Origin: Rhodoplanes serenus
GTDB lineage: Bacteria > Pseudomonadota > Alphaproteobacteria > Rhizobiales > Xanthobacteraceae
Direction of reading: 5' to 3'
Assembly: GCA_945893145.1 (NCBI GenBank)
Contig: CAMDDZ010000045.1
Coordinates: 1-42,973 of the forward strand
DNA: 42,973 nucleotides
Shown here: piece by piece, positions 32,601-40,357 of the stretch
Layout of the letters: each line of letters starts with the position of its first letter
How positions within the stretch are numbered: position 1 is the first letter of the stretch
Notes under the pieces: generated by a model
The model's input: only the letters and a program-made list of their open reading frames with translations
Databases searched by the model: none
What the model was told of the DNA's origin: nothing
Program-made: the position numbers and the translations under genes

Positions 32601-34535
32601 GTGAAACCTCATGATGTTGTGGGCGTGAACAGCGATACCCCCCCGCGCCTCCGGTCGGCATTGCCGGACTTTATCGCCGCAAGCGGCCAACGCTTTTGGC
32701 TCGTCGTTTTCGCGGCTTGCGGCCTCGCATTCGGCCTGATGGCTTCGCTGCTGGGTCGTCCCGATCTCGCACGCTGGATCTGGGGCGTGGCCATTCTGCC
32801 CGTGCTGGCAGCGCTGCTCGTCGAGATCTTCACCAACCTCAGACGGGGCAGCGTCGGTCTCGATCTGATCGCGGCGCTTGCGATGGCTGGAGCGCTTGCG
32901 ATTGGCGAAACGCTGGCCGGGATCGTTGTGGCGCTGATGTATTCAGGCGGCCAATTCCTGGAGAGCTTCGCGGAAGGGCGCGCCCGCCGTGAGATGACCA
33001 CTCTTCTGAGCCGCGTTCCAAAAACAGCACTTCGCCATGCCGGCGGGAGTCTGCAGGAGGTGCGGCTCGAAACGATTGTCGCCGGTGACCGCATTCTGGT
33101 GCGCACCGGCGAGGTCGCGCCGGCTGACGGCACGATCATCGCAGGGTCTGCGGTCCTGGATCAGAGTGCGTTGACGGGCGAGTCCCTGCCGGTCAACCGG
33201 CAAGCAGGCGACAACGTGCTCAGCGGATCGATCAATCTCGGCGCAACATTCGACTTGCTGGTGAGCCGACCTCCGGCGGAAAGCACCTACGCCGGCATCG
33301 TGCGAATGGTTGAGGCGGCACAACAAGTCAAAGCGCCCATAGTGCGACTGGCGGACCGATACGCGCTATGGTTTCTGGCCATCACCGTTTGTCTCACGGG
33401 AGGCACGTGGTTCATCACCGGCGAAGCCATCCGCGCGTTGGCCGTGCTGGTCGTCGCGACGCCCTGTCCGCTCATTCTCGCAGTCCCGGTCGCGATCATT
33501 TCCGGCGTGTCGCGCATCGCCAAACGTGGAGTCTTGGTGAAAGGCGGAGCTGCGCTTGAGGCGCTGGCCCGTGTCCGGGTCATCGTGATCGACAAGACGG
33601 GCACGCTCACTGAGGGCCGGGCACGGCTGGTCGCCATTGATCCCGCCAACGGTTTTTCACCCGACGATGTGCTGCGGCTGGCCGCGACGCTCGATCTGGC
33701 GTCCAAGCACGTCGTCGCGACCGCCCTGGTGGCGGCTGCCGAAAATCGAAATCTGGTCTTGGGTAAGCCGAGCGACGTCCAGGAGACTTCTGGTGTGGGC
33801 ATTGAGGGCATGGTCGAGAACAGACGCGTCGTCGTCGGAGGCGCCACGTTCGTCAGCCAGCGCCTGACTGATGCCGGGACAATTCAACGACCAGCATCGC
33901 GGCCCGATGACGCGTTTTCCGTAACCGTTGCGGTCGATGGGGTGGTGGCCGGCCATCTCATTTTGGCCGATGAGATTCGCGCCGACGTTCCGCAAACACT
34001 CCGGCGTTTTCGTTCGTCGGGCGTGACTCGGATCGTTCTGGCATCAGGCGACCGCAAAGAGATTGCGAATTCCATCGGATCACAACTGGATATCGACGAA
34101 ATCCGCGGCGACCAGACGCCTCAGGACAAGGTGGCCATTGTTTTGCGCGAGCGGAGTCGAGGGCCGGTAATGATGGTAGGAGACGGCGTTAACGACGCCC
34201 CCGCCTTGGCGGCCGCCGACGTCGGCGTCGCGCTGGGGGCGCGGGGAGCCGCCGCCTCGTCAGAGGTTGCAGACGTTGTTCTGCTGGTCGATCGCATCGA
34301 CCGCCTTGCGGATGCTATGGAAATCGCCCGGCGGTCGCGGCGCATTGCGCTTCAAAGCGCCTTTGTCGGCATCGGGCTGTCCCTCATCGCAATGATTGTC
34401 GCCACGCTGGGATATCTCCCACCTGTGCAAGGCGCGCTGCTCCAGGAAGCCATCGATGTCAGCGTCGTTCTCAACGCGTTGCGAGCGCTCGGCAATCGGC
34501 AATCCGACGATACACAGAAAAGCCGGACACCCTGA
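32601..34535 (+). CDS. P1B-type metal ATPase with CPL membrane motif
   Basis: This protein of up to 644 residues lacks an N-terminal metal-binding domain and has about eight membrane helices. The membrane motif is TPCPLILAVPVA (Cys289-Pro-Leu rather than CPC), the phospho-site is DKTGTLT (Asp331), the dephosphorylation loop is LTGES and the hinge is GDGVNDAPAL. The nucleotide-domain motif reads LASKHVVATA, with His370 followed by Val instead of the usual HP. This combination marks a divergent P1B subgroup whose metal is not clear. The start is uncertain: GTG 32601, 32619 or 32625, none with a strong ribosome site. It follows korB by 8 bases. Confidence 0.85.
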   Translation: MKPHDVVGVNSDTPPRLRSALPDFIAASGQRFWLVVFAACGLAFGLMASLLGRPDLARWIWGVAILPVLAALLVEIFTNLRRGSVGLDLIAALAMAGALAIGETLAGIVVALMYSGGQFLESFAEGRARREMTTLLSRVPKTALRHAGGSLQEVRLETIVAGDRILVRTGEVAPADGTIIAGSAVLDQSALTGESLPVNRQAGDNVLSGSINLGATFDLLVSRPPAESTYAGIVRMVEAAQQVKAPIVRLADRYALWFLAITVCLTGGTWFITGEAIRALAVLVVATPCPLILAVPVAIISGVSRIAKRGVLVKGGAALEALARVRVIVIDKTGTLTEGRARLVAIDPANGFSPDDVLRLAATLDLASKHVVATALVAAAENRNLVLGKPSDVQETSGVGIEGMVENRRVVVGGATFVSQRLTDAGTIQRPASRPDDAFSVTVAVDGVVAGHLILADEIRADVPQTLRRFRSSGVTRIVLASGDRKEIANSIGSQLDIDEIRGDQTPQDKVAIVLRERSRGPVMMVGDGVNDAPALAAADVGVALGARGAAASSEVADVVLLVDRIDRLADAMEIARRSRRIALQSAFVGIGLSLIAMIVATLGYLPPVQGALLQEAIDVSVVLNALRALGNRQSDDTQKSRTP

Positions 34536-34540
34536 GGTCA

Positions 34541-34762
34541 TCAGCGCAGCAGCATCATGGCCGCCACCATGACCGCAACCATCAACGCCAGCATGACGCC
34601 GATATGCAGTGGGCTGCTGACCATGTGCCGAAGCAGTCCGAACCGCGTGCCCTCTGGCAATAAATTCATGCCGCACTTCGGACATTTCCCGGGGTTCGGC
34701 TGGCGAATGTCGGGATGCATGGGGCAGAGATAAACTTGCGCCCCTTTTGATCGCTGATCCAT
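34541..34762 (-). CDS. Membrane-anchored heavy-metal-binding domain protein
   Basis: This protein of about 73 residues starts MDQRSKGAQVYLCPMHPDIR. The YLCPMHPDIR...PGKCPKCGMNLLPEG segment is the heavy-metal-binding (HMBD) domain otherwise found at the N terminus of CopA or CusB proteins. A C-terminal helix follows (HIGVMLALMVAVMVAAMMLL). Standing alone with a membrane anchor, it may be a metal chaperone for the ATPase encoded by the converging gene (5-base gap). GGGAG precedes the ATG at 34762 and a FixK box is 63 bases upstream, shared with the SHOCT gene. Confidence 0.82.
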   Translation of the reverse strand: MDQRSKGAQVYLCPMHPDIRQPNPGKCPKCGMNLLPEGTRFGLLRHMVSSPLHIGVMLALMVAVMVAAMMLLR

Positions 34763-34824
34763 CTGGCGCTCCCTCGACAACCATTTTGTCAATTTCAACA
34801 TGGCCGTTCCGATGTGGCCTGCGT

Positions 34825-34838
34825 TTGATCCAAATCAA
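34825..34838. promoter_or_regulatory. FixK/FNR box TTGATCCAAATCAA
   Basis: Exact TTGA-N6-TCAA between divergent genes. From the centre at 34831.5, starts at -41.5 spacing fall near 34790 (HMBD gene, 28-base leader) and 34873 (SHOCT gene, 19-base leader holding AGGAGA). Both fit well. Confidence 0.88.
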
Positions 34839-34891
34839 CGCGTCGCCTGACCGGGCGTCCATGCTGCAGATCGCCGAGACAGGAGAATGTC

Positions 34892-35116
34892 ATGTGGTGG
34901 AACGATTATGCGACAGCGCCGTGGATGTTCATGGGACCGATCATGATGATCCTATTCATCGTCATCTGCATGACGATGATGTTCTTCATGATGCGTGGCG
35001 GGATGCGGCACCGCTATCGTGGCGGACGGGCGATCGATATTCTTAAGGAGCGCTATGCGCGAGGTGAGATCAATCAAACCGAGTTTGAAGAACGGCGACG
35101 TCTCCTGGAGGCGTGA
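34892..35116 (+). CDS. Small membrane protein with SHOCT domain
   Basis: This 74-residue protein has one Met-rich helix (FMGPIMMILFIVICMTMMFF). A basic linker and a C-terminal SHOCT motif follow: AIDILKERYARGEINQTEFE, then ERRRLLEA. SHOCT tails are thought to help oligomerisation or contacts with other membrane proteins. AGGAGA lies 7 bases before the ATG. It shares a FixK box with the HMBD gene; a metal or envelope role is possible. Confidence 0.85.
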   Translation: MWWNDYATAPWMFMGPIMMILFIVICMTMMFFMMRGGMRHRYRGGRAIDILKERYARGEINQTEFEERRRLLEA

Positions 35117-35157
35117 CGTAGTCATATCCCATCGATCAAATGTGTGAGGTCAGGCTC

Positions 35158-36696
35158 CTAATCCATTGCGGTCCGGGCACGCGCAAGTGTGTCCGCCGGT
35201 GAGCCCGACGCATCGATTTCGGTCCAATCGACACGGCCAATCCTGAAGGCCTCCTGCCGACGCGCAACAGCCGCGTCGGCGTCGGAGGCATCGAGACTGC
35301 GCGACCCCACGCGTTCGATGCGGGTCTTGAGATCAGCGACGAGGAACAGCCCACGGAAGCTGACATTCTGGGACGCTGCCATCGCTGCAATCGCGGCTCG
35401 CTCATCTGCTTGCGCAAACACCGCATCGACGATTGCCGAATGGCCGGCGGCAACAGTACGGGCGGCCTTGTCGGTGACCATCTCATAGACCCGCGCGCTG
35501 GTCTCCTTCGAATAGGTGTCGGGCGGCAGGCGCTCGGTTTCGGCGAGGCCAAACAGTTGCTTTCGCTCGACATCGGATCGAAGCACCAGAGCGCCTGGCG
35601 CCGGCGCGATAAACGGGGCCAGCGATCGGGCCAGCACCGATTTCCCTGTTCCCGACAATCCGCCGATGGCGACGAGCACCGGCCGCGGTGGTGCAATGAG
35701 ATCGACAGCGAGGCGAAAATAGGCGTGAGCGGCCTTGGCGATGGCGGGTCGAGCAGTCGTGGCGGCATTGGCGAGGCGCGCCGCCGTGACCTTGGCCCGT
35801 ATCGCTGCACGCAGCGACATAAAGAACGGCAAAGCCGCAAGGCCATCCAGATCTTCCGGCCGATGCGCCACTGCAAAATAGCGATTGAGCACGATATTCG
35901 CGGCGCGATCGAGCCGGCGCTCCAGCAGATCCATCAGGAGGAATGCAAGGTCGTAGAGAACATCGCCGGACGCGATCACGGGATCGAATTCGAGGGCGTC
36001 GAAGGGTACCGGCTGCCCCTTCAAGAGGACGATATTGCCCAGGTGGAGATCGCCGTGGCCGCGGCGACAGAAGCCTTGCCGCCCGCGAGCGAGCAGGAGA
36101 GGACGCAGCCGATCCAACGCAACGCGCGACGCGCGGTCGAGCTGGGCCACGAGTTCGCCGGGAAAAAGCTCCGGCATCTCGCCAAACGCCGCCGTGTTCT
36201 GATCGAGAAATTGCGCCACCGCGTCGAGCCAGGGATTTGCTTCAACGACCGGGGCTTGTGCATGCATGGTCGCCACAGCGACGGCAAGCTTGTCAGCCAG
36301 CGTCTCGTCCACCCCATGAGCATCGGCCAGATGATCGAGCGTCTGACTTTCATCAAAACGACGCATTTCGACCGCCCACTCGATCGGCTCACCTTCGCCA
36401 CCGAGTGAGATCTGCCCGCTTGCGTTGCGGGTGATCGGCACAACGCGGCGATAAAGCTCCGGGGCGAAGGCGCGATTCACTTCAAGTTCGCCAAGACACG
36501 CAGCTTTCCGCTTCGGCAAGGTCGAGAAATCAAGGAAGGGAAAGCGCACCGCCCGCTTGATCTTGAGCGCGCGATCGCCCGCGAGGAATACCGCCGCCGC
36601 ATGAGTGTCTATACGTCGGACTTCGCGTCCGCCATAGGTTGCCGGATCGCCCAGAAACTTGAAAACCGCGTCCTGTGGATCGATGGCTTCACCCAT
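35158..36696 (-). CDS. APH-like kinase fused to AAA/P-loop kinase domain
   Basis: This 512-residue cytosolic protein starts MGEAIDPQDAVFKFLGDPAT. The N-terminal half has an aminoglycoside-phosphotransferase-like fold with the catalytic loop RRGHGDLHLGNIVLL and the metal-binding run SGDVLYDLAFLLMDL. The C-terminal part (about 340-512) has a P-loop, AIGGLSGTGKSVLAR, like zeta toxin or shikimate-type kinases. The substrate is unknown. Proteins of this architecture occur in hypoxia regulons, for example Rv2004c in the mycobacterial DosR regulon. A FixK box lies 81 bases upstream, with an expected 46-base leader. I chose ATG 36696 over the frame start at 36744, which would reach into the predicted leader. 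Confidence 0.82.
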   Translation of the reverse strand: MGEAIDPQDAVFKFLGDPATYGGREVRRIDTHAAAVFLAGDRALKIKRAVRFPFLDFSTLPKRKAACLGELEVNRAFAPELYRRVVPITRNASGQISLGGEGEPIEWAVEMRRFDESQTLDHLADAHGVDETLADKLAVAVATMHAQAPVVEANPWLDAVAQFLDQNTAAFGEMPELFPGELVAQLDRASRVALDRLRPLLLARGRQGFCRRGHGDLHLGNIVLLKGQPVPFDALEFDPVIASGDVLYDLAFLLMDLLERRLDRAANIVLNRYFAVAHRPEDLDGLAALPFFMSLRAAIRAKVTAARLANAATTARPAIAKAAHAYFRLAVDLIAPPRPVLVAIGGLSGTGKSVLARSLAPFIAPAPGALVLRSDVERKQLFGLAETERLPPDTYSKETSARVYEMVTDKAARTVAAGHSAIVDAVFAQADERAAIAAMAASQNVSFRGLFLVADLKTRIERVGSRSLDASDADAAVARRQEAFRIGRVDWTEIDASGSPADTLARARTAMD

Positions 36697-36776
36697 TCGG
36701 GAAACGACAAAGCATCCGGGCACTGGGGCGGCGCGAACCCACACAGTCCCTTTAATGATATAGAGCGACCACGGGT

Positions 36777-36790
36777 TTGATCGAGGTCAA
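36777..36790. promoter_or_regulatory. FixK/FNR box TTGATCGAGGTCAA
   Basis: Exact TTGA-N6-TCAA between the APH-AAA gene (minus) and the gene leading the Mla-like operon (plus, 57 bases to its ATG). The predicted plus-strand start near 36825 gives a 22-base leader that contains AAGGAA. Confidence 0.88.
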
Positions 36791-36846
36791 AGAACGATGG
36801 TGCAAGCTAGGCTAGCGTATTTGGTACAAACCCAAGGAATTTCCCA

Positions 36847-37239
36847 ATGTCTCTACCCCATGCAGTGAAACGTATCCGGCTTCAACTCGCCCGCTCAAAG
36901 GAGTTTCCGACGGGCTCTACGCGGCATGGATACGAATTGGTGGCACCGCTCGATACCCACGGCCATATCGACCAGCAACTCTGGCAGAAGCACCGCGAGC
37001 ATTGCGGCGTCCGCCGGTTCTGGGCAGGCCAGGATGACAAGATCGGCCGTCTTGTCCACAAACCTGGCGGCAGCGAGCACGCCCGTTGGGTGTTCGACTA
37101 CGACCCCAAGAGAGTGGACGACGACGAAGCCGGTTACCGGTTCGGCGCACACAAGTTTGCGGCCGGCGAATACGTGACGATTCGCGACCAGGACGAAGAG
37201 CACACGTTCCGGGTCGTATCGGTCGAGCCGGCGACCTAA
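36847..37239 (+). CDS. Conserved hypothetical protein leading the Mla-like operon
   Basis: This 130-residue soluble protein starts MSLPHAVKRIRLQLARSKEF. Conserved-looking runs are GSTRHGYELVAPLDTHGHID, HCGVRRFWAGQDDKIGRLVH and RWVFDYD, with a C-terminal GAHKFAAGEYVTIRDQDEEH. I do not recognise a named domain; the C-terminal part could be a small beta barrel. AAGGAA lies upstream and a FixK box is 57 bases before the ATG. Its TAA stop shares one base with the mlaE start (TAATG), so it is coupled to the lipid transport genes and may serve them. Confidence 0.72.
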   Translation: MSLPHAVKRIRLQLARSKEFPTGSTRHGYELVAPLDTHGHIDQQLWQKHREHCGVRRFWAGQDDKIGRLVHKPGGSEHARWVFDYDPKRVDDDEAGYRFGAHKFAAGEYVTIRDQDEEHTFRVVSVEPAT

Positions 37240-38375
37240 TGAGCGGCGGCCCTCTCTTCAGTTTTGCGATCAGCGGCGAGCGGGTGGAATTCGTCGCGAC
37301 CGGACCATGGATTGCCGCGCATGCAGAAGCGCTCGAGCTGCTGGTAAGTGACGTCACGAGCAAAGCTCCGGCCGCACGCAGCGCGGCAGTTAATCTGTCC
37401 GGAATAGAGCAACTCGACACGCTCGGTGCATGGCTCTTGGAGCGCGTCATTCGCGTGTGCAAGGAACGCGGACAGGAGACTGTCGTTGTCGGACTGTCGC
37501 CGCGGTTTTGCAGCTTGTTCGACACCGTGCACGAGCTCAACCGCGACCCGCCAGCCTCTCACGCGAAACCCAACAGGCTGATCGCCGTATTGGAAGGCGT
37601 GGGTCGCGCGACGGCTGACCTCCGCGTTGATCTCCTTGCCTTCCTCGACATGTTCGGCGCCATCAGCATGGCGATCCTCCGGGTACTCTCGCGTCCGCGG
37701 AGCTTCCGGCTGACCTCCGCAGTGCATCACCTCTACCGCGTGGGTTGGCAGGCCGTGCCGATCATCGCGCTGATCACGTTTTTGATCGGCGGCATCATCG
37801 CCCAGCAAGGCATTTTCCATTTTCGAAAATTTGGCGCGGACGCCTATGTCGTCGACATGGTCGGCATCCTGGTCCTGCGCGAGATCGGCGTGCTGATCGT
37901 GTCGATCATGGTGGCCGGCCGTTCCGGCAGCGCATACACGGCCGAGCTCGGCTCCATGAAGATGCGCGAGGAGATCGATGCACTGCGAACGATGGGTTTT
38001 GACCCGGTTGAGGTTCTGATCCTGCCGCGCGTGCTCGCCTTAATCATTGCGTTGCCGATTCTCGCGTTTCTGGGCTCGATGGCAGCGCTCTACGGTGGCG
38101 GGCTGGTGGCATGGCTGTACGGCGGAATGAGTCCGGACATTTTCCTGGCACGCCTGCGGGAAGCAATCTCGGTGACCCACTTCGAAGTCGGCATGATCAA
38201 AGCGCCGTTCATGGCGCTGGTGATCGGGATTGTGGCGTGCAGCGAAGGACTGCGCGTCAAGGGTAGCGCGGAATCGCTAGGGCTACAGACCACCACGTCA
38301 GTGGTGAAATCGATCTTCCTGGTGATCGTTTTGGACGGCGTGTTTGCGATCTTCTTTGCGTCGATCGGGATGTGA
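37239..38375 (+). CDS. mlaE: MlaE-type ABC permease with N-terminal STAS (MlaB-like) domain
   Basis: This 378-residue protein has a STAS-like region (about 1-115, with AAVNLSGIEQLDTLGAWLLE), followed by a permease. The permease runs include GWQAVPIIALITFLIGGIIA, MVGILVLREIGVLIVSIMVA, GRSGSAYTAELGSMKMREEI, DALRTMGFDP and VACSEGLRVKGSAESLG, all typical of MlaE/YrbE. It moves phospholipids between the membranes with MlaF and an MCE protein. The STAS domain fused to the permease replaces a separate MlaB. The ATG at 37239 lies on the stop of the preceding gene; upstream frame sequence is not conserved. Confidence 0.92.
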   Translation: MSGGPLFSFAISGERVEFVATGPWIAAHAEALELLVSDVTSKAPAARSAAVNLSGIEQLDTLGAWLLERVIRVCKERGQETVVVGLSPRFCSLFDTVHELNRDPPASHAKPNRLIAVLEGVGRATADLRVDLLAFLDMFGAISMAILRVLSRPRSFRLTSAVHHLYRVGWQAVPIIALITFLIGGIIAQQGIFHFRKFGADAYVVDMVGILVLREIGVLIVSIMVAGRSGSAYTAELGSMKMREEIDALRTMGFDPVEVLILPRVLALIIALPILAFLGSMAALYGGGLVAWLYGGMSPDIFLARLREAISVTHFEVGMIKAPFMALVIGIVACSEGLRVKGSAESLGLQTTTSVVKSIFLVIVLDGVFAIFFASIGM

Positions 38376-39160
38376 TGGCGATGGATGCATCAGCTGCACC
38401 AACGGCAATCCAGGTGCGCGATCTCGTCGTGGGATTTGGCCAGAGGACCGTGCTCGACCATCTTTCGCTCGACGTGCATCGCGGAGAAATCCTGGGTTTG
38501 GTCGGCGCATCAGGCGGCGGAAAATCCGTGCTGCTGCGAACCATCATCGGCCTGATCCCCAAGCGCGAAGGCAGCATCAAAATCATGGGCATGGAACTCG
38601 ATCAGGCGATGTTGCAGGGCACACAGGCCATCGGGCGGCGCTGGGGCATCTTGTTTCAGCAAGGGGCGCTGTTCTCCTCGCTGACGGCGCGTCAGAACGT
38701 CCAGTTCCCCATGCGCGAGAACCTTGGAATCTCGGAGTCCCTGCTCGACGAGTTGGCGACGGCCAAATTGGAAATGGTGGGGCTCAGTCGCGATGATGGA
38801 GACAAGTTTCCCTCCGAGCTTTCCGGCGGCATGACCAAGCGCGTGGCGCTGGCGCGTGCTCTCGCCCTCGACCCTGAGATCGTCTTTCTCGACGAGCCGA
38901 CATCGGGCCTCGATCCGATCTCGGCTGGCGATTTCGACGCATTGATCCGTACGCTGCATCAGACGTTGGGCTTGACCGTCTTTATGGTCACCCATGATCT
39001 GGACAGCCTGCACACTGTCTGCGACCGGGTGGCGGCACTCGCTGACGGCAAAATTGTCGCCGTGGGACCGATGACGAACCTGCTCGCCTCCACCCACCCC
39101 TGGGTGAAGTCTTATTTTCATGGCGACCGGGCGCGCGTTCGCGCGCCTTCCGCAAACTGA
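38375..39160 (+). CDS. mlaF: MlaF-type ABC transporter ATP-binding protein
   Basis: This protein of about 261 residues has Walker A GASGGGKSVLLR (near residue 47), the Q-loop ILFQQGALFSSLT, the signature ELSGGMTKRVALARAL and Walker B IVFLDEPTSGLDP. A switch His follows in VTHDLDS. It powers the MlaE permease. The start ATG shares a base with the mlaE stop (TGATG). The family mark GxxFQxGALFxSLTxxxNV is specific for Mla-type ATPases. Confidence 0.94.
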   Translation: MAMDASAAPTAIQVRDLVVGFGQRTVLDHLSLDVHRGEILGLVGASGGGKSVLLRTIIGLIPKREGSIKIMGMELDQAMLQGTQAIGRRWGILFQQGALFSSLTARQNVQFPMRENLGISESLLDELATAKLEMVGLSRDDGDKFPSELSGGMTKRVALARALALDPEIVFLDEPTSGLDPISAGDFDALIRTLHQTLGLTVFMVTHDLDSLHTVCDRVAALADGKIVAVGPMTNLLASTHPWVKSYFHGDRARVRAPSAN

Positions 39161-39169
39161 GGCGTATCA

Positions 39170-40291
39170 ATGGAAATCCGAGCCCCCTACGCACTTATTG
39201 GACTGTTAGTGCTCACCGTGATCGCGGCGGTTTTCGGCTTCGTGTATTGGATGCACAACACCGCCGGCTTGGGTGAACGAACGGTCTATCGAGTCCGCTA
39301 CGAGAACACGGTGTCCGGGCTCTTGAAGGGAGCGGCCGTCCTGTTCAATGGCATCCGAGTCGGCGAGGTGACCGATCTTCAGCTCGACCCCCAAAACCCC
39401 CGGCAGGTTATGGCGACAATCGCCGTCGTCGCTGGCACACCCGTGCGAGCCGACACACAAGCCGGACTCGAATTTCAGGGTCTGACCGGAGTCCCGGTGG
39501 TGACATTGCAAGGCGGAAGTGCTGCGCCGAGCGCGTGGGCAAGCCCGGCGGGTCAACCGCCTCTTCTTGTTGCCGATCCACTCGCCGGTCAAAGCATGAC
39601 CCAAGCGGCGCGCGATACCCTCCGACGTGTCGACACCATTCTCACGGACAATGCCGAGCCGCTGCGAGGCACGATTGCCAATCTGCAAGCATTTTCGGCC
39701 GTCCTGTCGCGCAACTCCGACCGCTTGGACAGGATCATGGCTGGTCTGGAGCGTATGACCGGCGGGGCTGCCACCGCGCCGCAAATCGTCTACGACCTGA
39801 CCGCGCCGCGCGCGCTGGTGGCACCCGAAAAGGCGACGCGGGGCCAGCTTGTCGTCGCCGAACCGACCTCTCTGATCGCGTTTGAGACGCGAAAGATCAT
39901 CGTTCGACCGAGCGGGAGCGAAACGCCGTCCTTCGCCAACGCGCAGTGGACCGACAGTGTGCCAAAGCTCGCGCAGGCGAGGATCATCCAGGGCTTCGAG
40001 AATTCAGGCCTGCTGCGGACAACCACGAAATCGACGGATGGGGTCGTTGCGGATCATCAGCTTCTGATCGACATCCGCAAGTTTCAGATCGCGGCCTTGC
40101 CTGAGCCGGTCGCAGAAGTTGAATTCGCCGCCAAGATTCTGCGCGACAACGGCAAGATTGTCGAAGGGCGCATTTTCCACGCAACTGTGCCGCTCAAAAC
40201 CATGGACGCGGCAGCGGCCGCAGCCGCGCTCGACGAAGCCTTCGGGAAGACTTCTGCAGAGCTGGTGTTGTGGACGTCCGGACTTATTTGA
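39170..40291 (+). CDS. MCE (MlaD-like) protein fused to an ABC-transport auxiliary (PqiC-like) domain
   Basis: This 373-residue protein has an N-terminal anchor (YALIGLLVLTVIAAVFGFVY). The MCE domain spans about 38-120 (YRVRYENTVSGLLKGAAVLF, NGIRVGEV, TQAGLEFQGLTGVPVVTLQG). A linker follows to about 205. The C-terminal part (about 205-373), with IVYDLTAPRALV, QLVVAEPTSLIAFETRKIIV, AQWTDSVPKLAQARIIQGFE and DIRKFQIAALPEPVAEVEFA, resembles the auxiliary lipoprotein domain PqiC/YmbA, normally a separate outer-membrane lipoprotein. No lipobox Cys exists, so that domain would be held in the periplasm by the MCE anchor. It is the last gene of the operon, 9 bases after mlaF. Confidence 0.83.
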   Translation: MEIRAPYALIGLLVLTVIAAVFGFVYWMHNTAGLGERTVYRVRYENTVSGLLKGAAVLFNGIRVGEVTDLQLDPQNPRQVMATIAVVAGTPVRADTQAGLEFQGLTGVPVVTLQGGSAAPSAWASPAGQPPLLVADPLAGQSMTQAARDTLRRVDTILTDNAEPLRGTIANLQAFSAVLSRNSDRLDRIMAGLERMTGGAATAPQIVYDLTAPRALVAPEKATRGQLVVAEPTSLIAFETRKIIVRPSGSETPSFANAQWTDSVPKLAQARIIQGFENSGLLRTTTKSTDGVVADHQLLIDIRKFQIAALPEPVAEVEFAAKILRDNGKIVEGRIFHATVPLKTMDAAAAAAALDEAFGKTSAELVLWTSGLI

Positions 40292-40357
40292 GGCCCTTGC
40301 TCCACTCCCATTTGCCACCGCGCGCCAACGCAGCTGGAGCGGGTCAGACGAGGTGAG

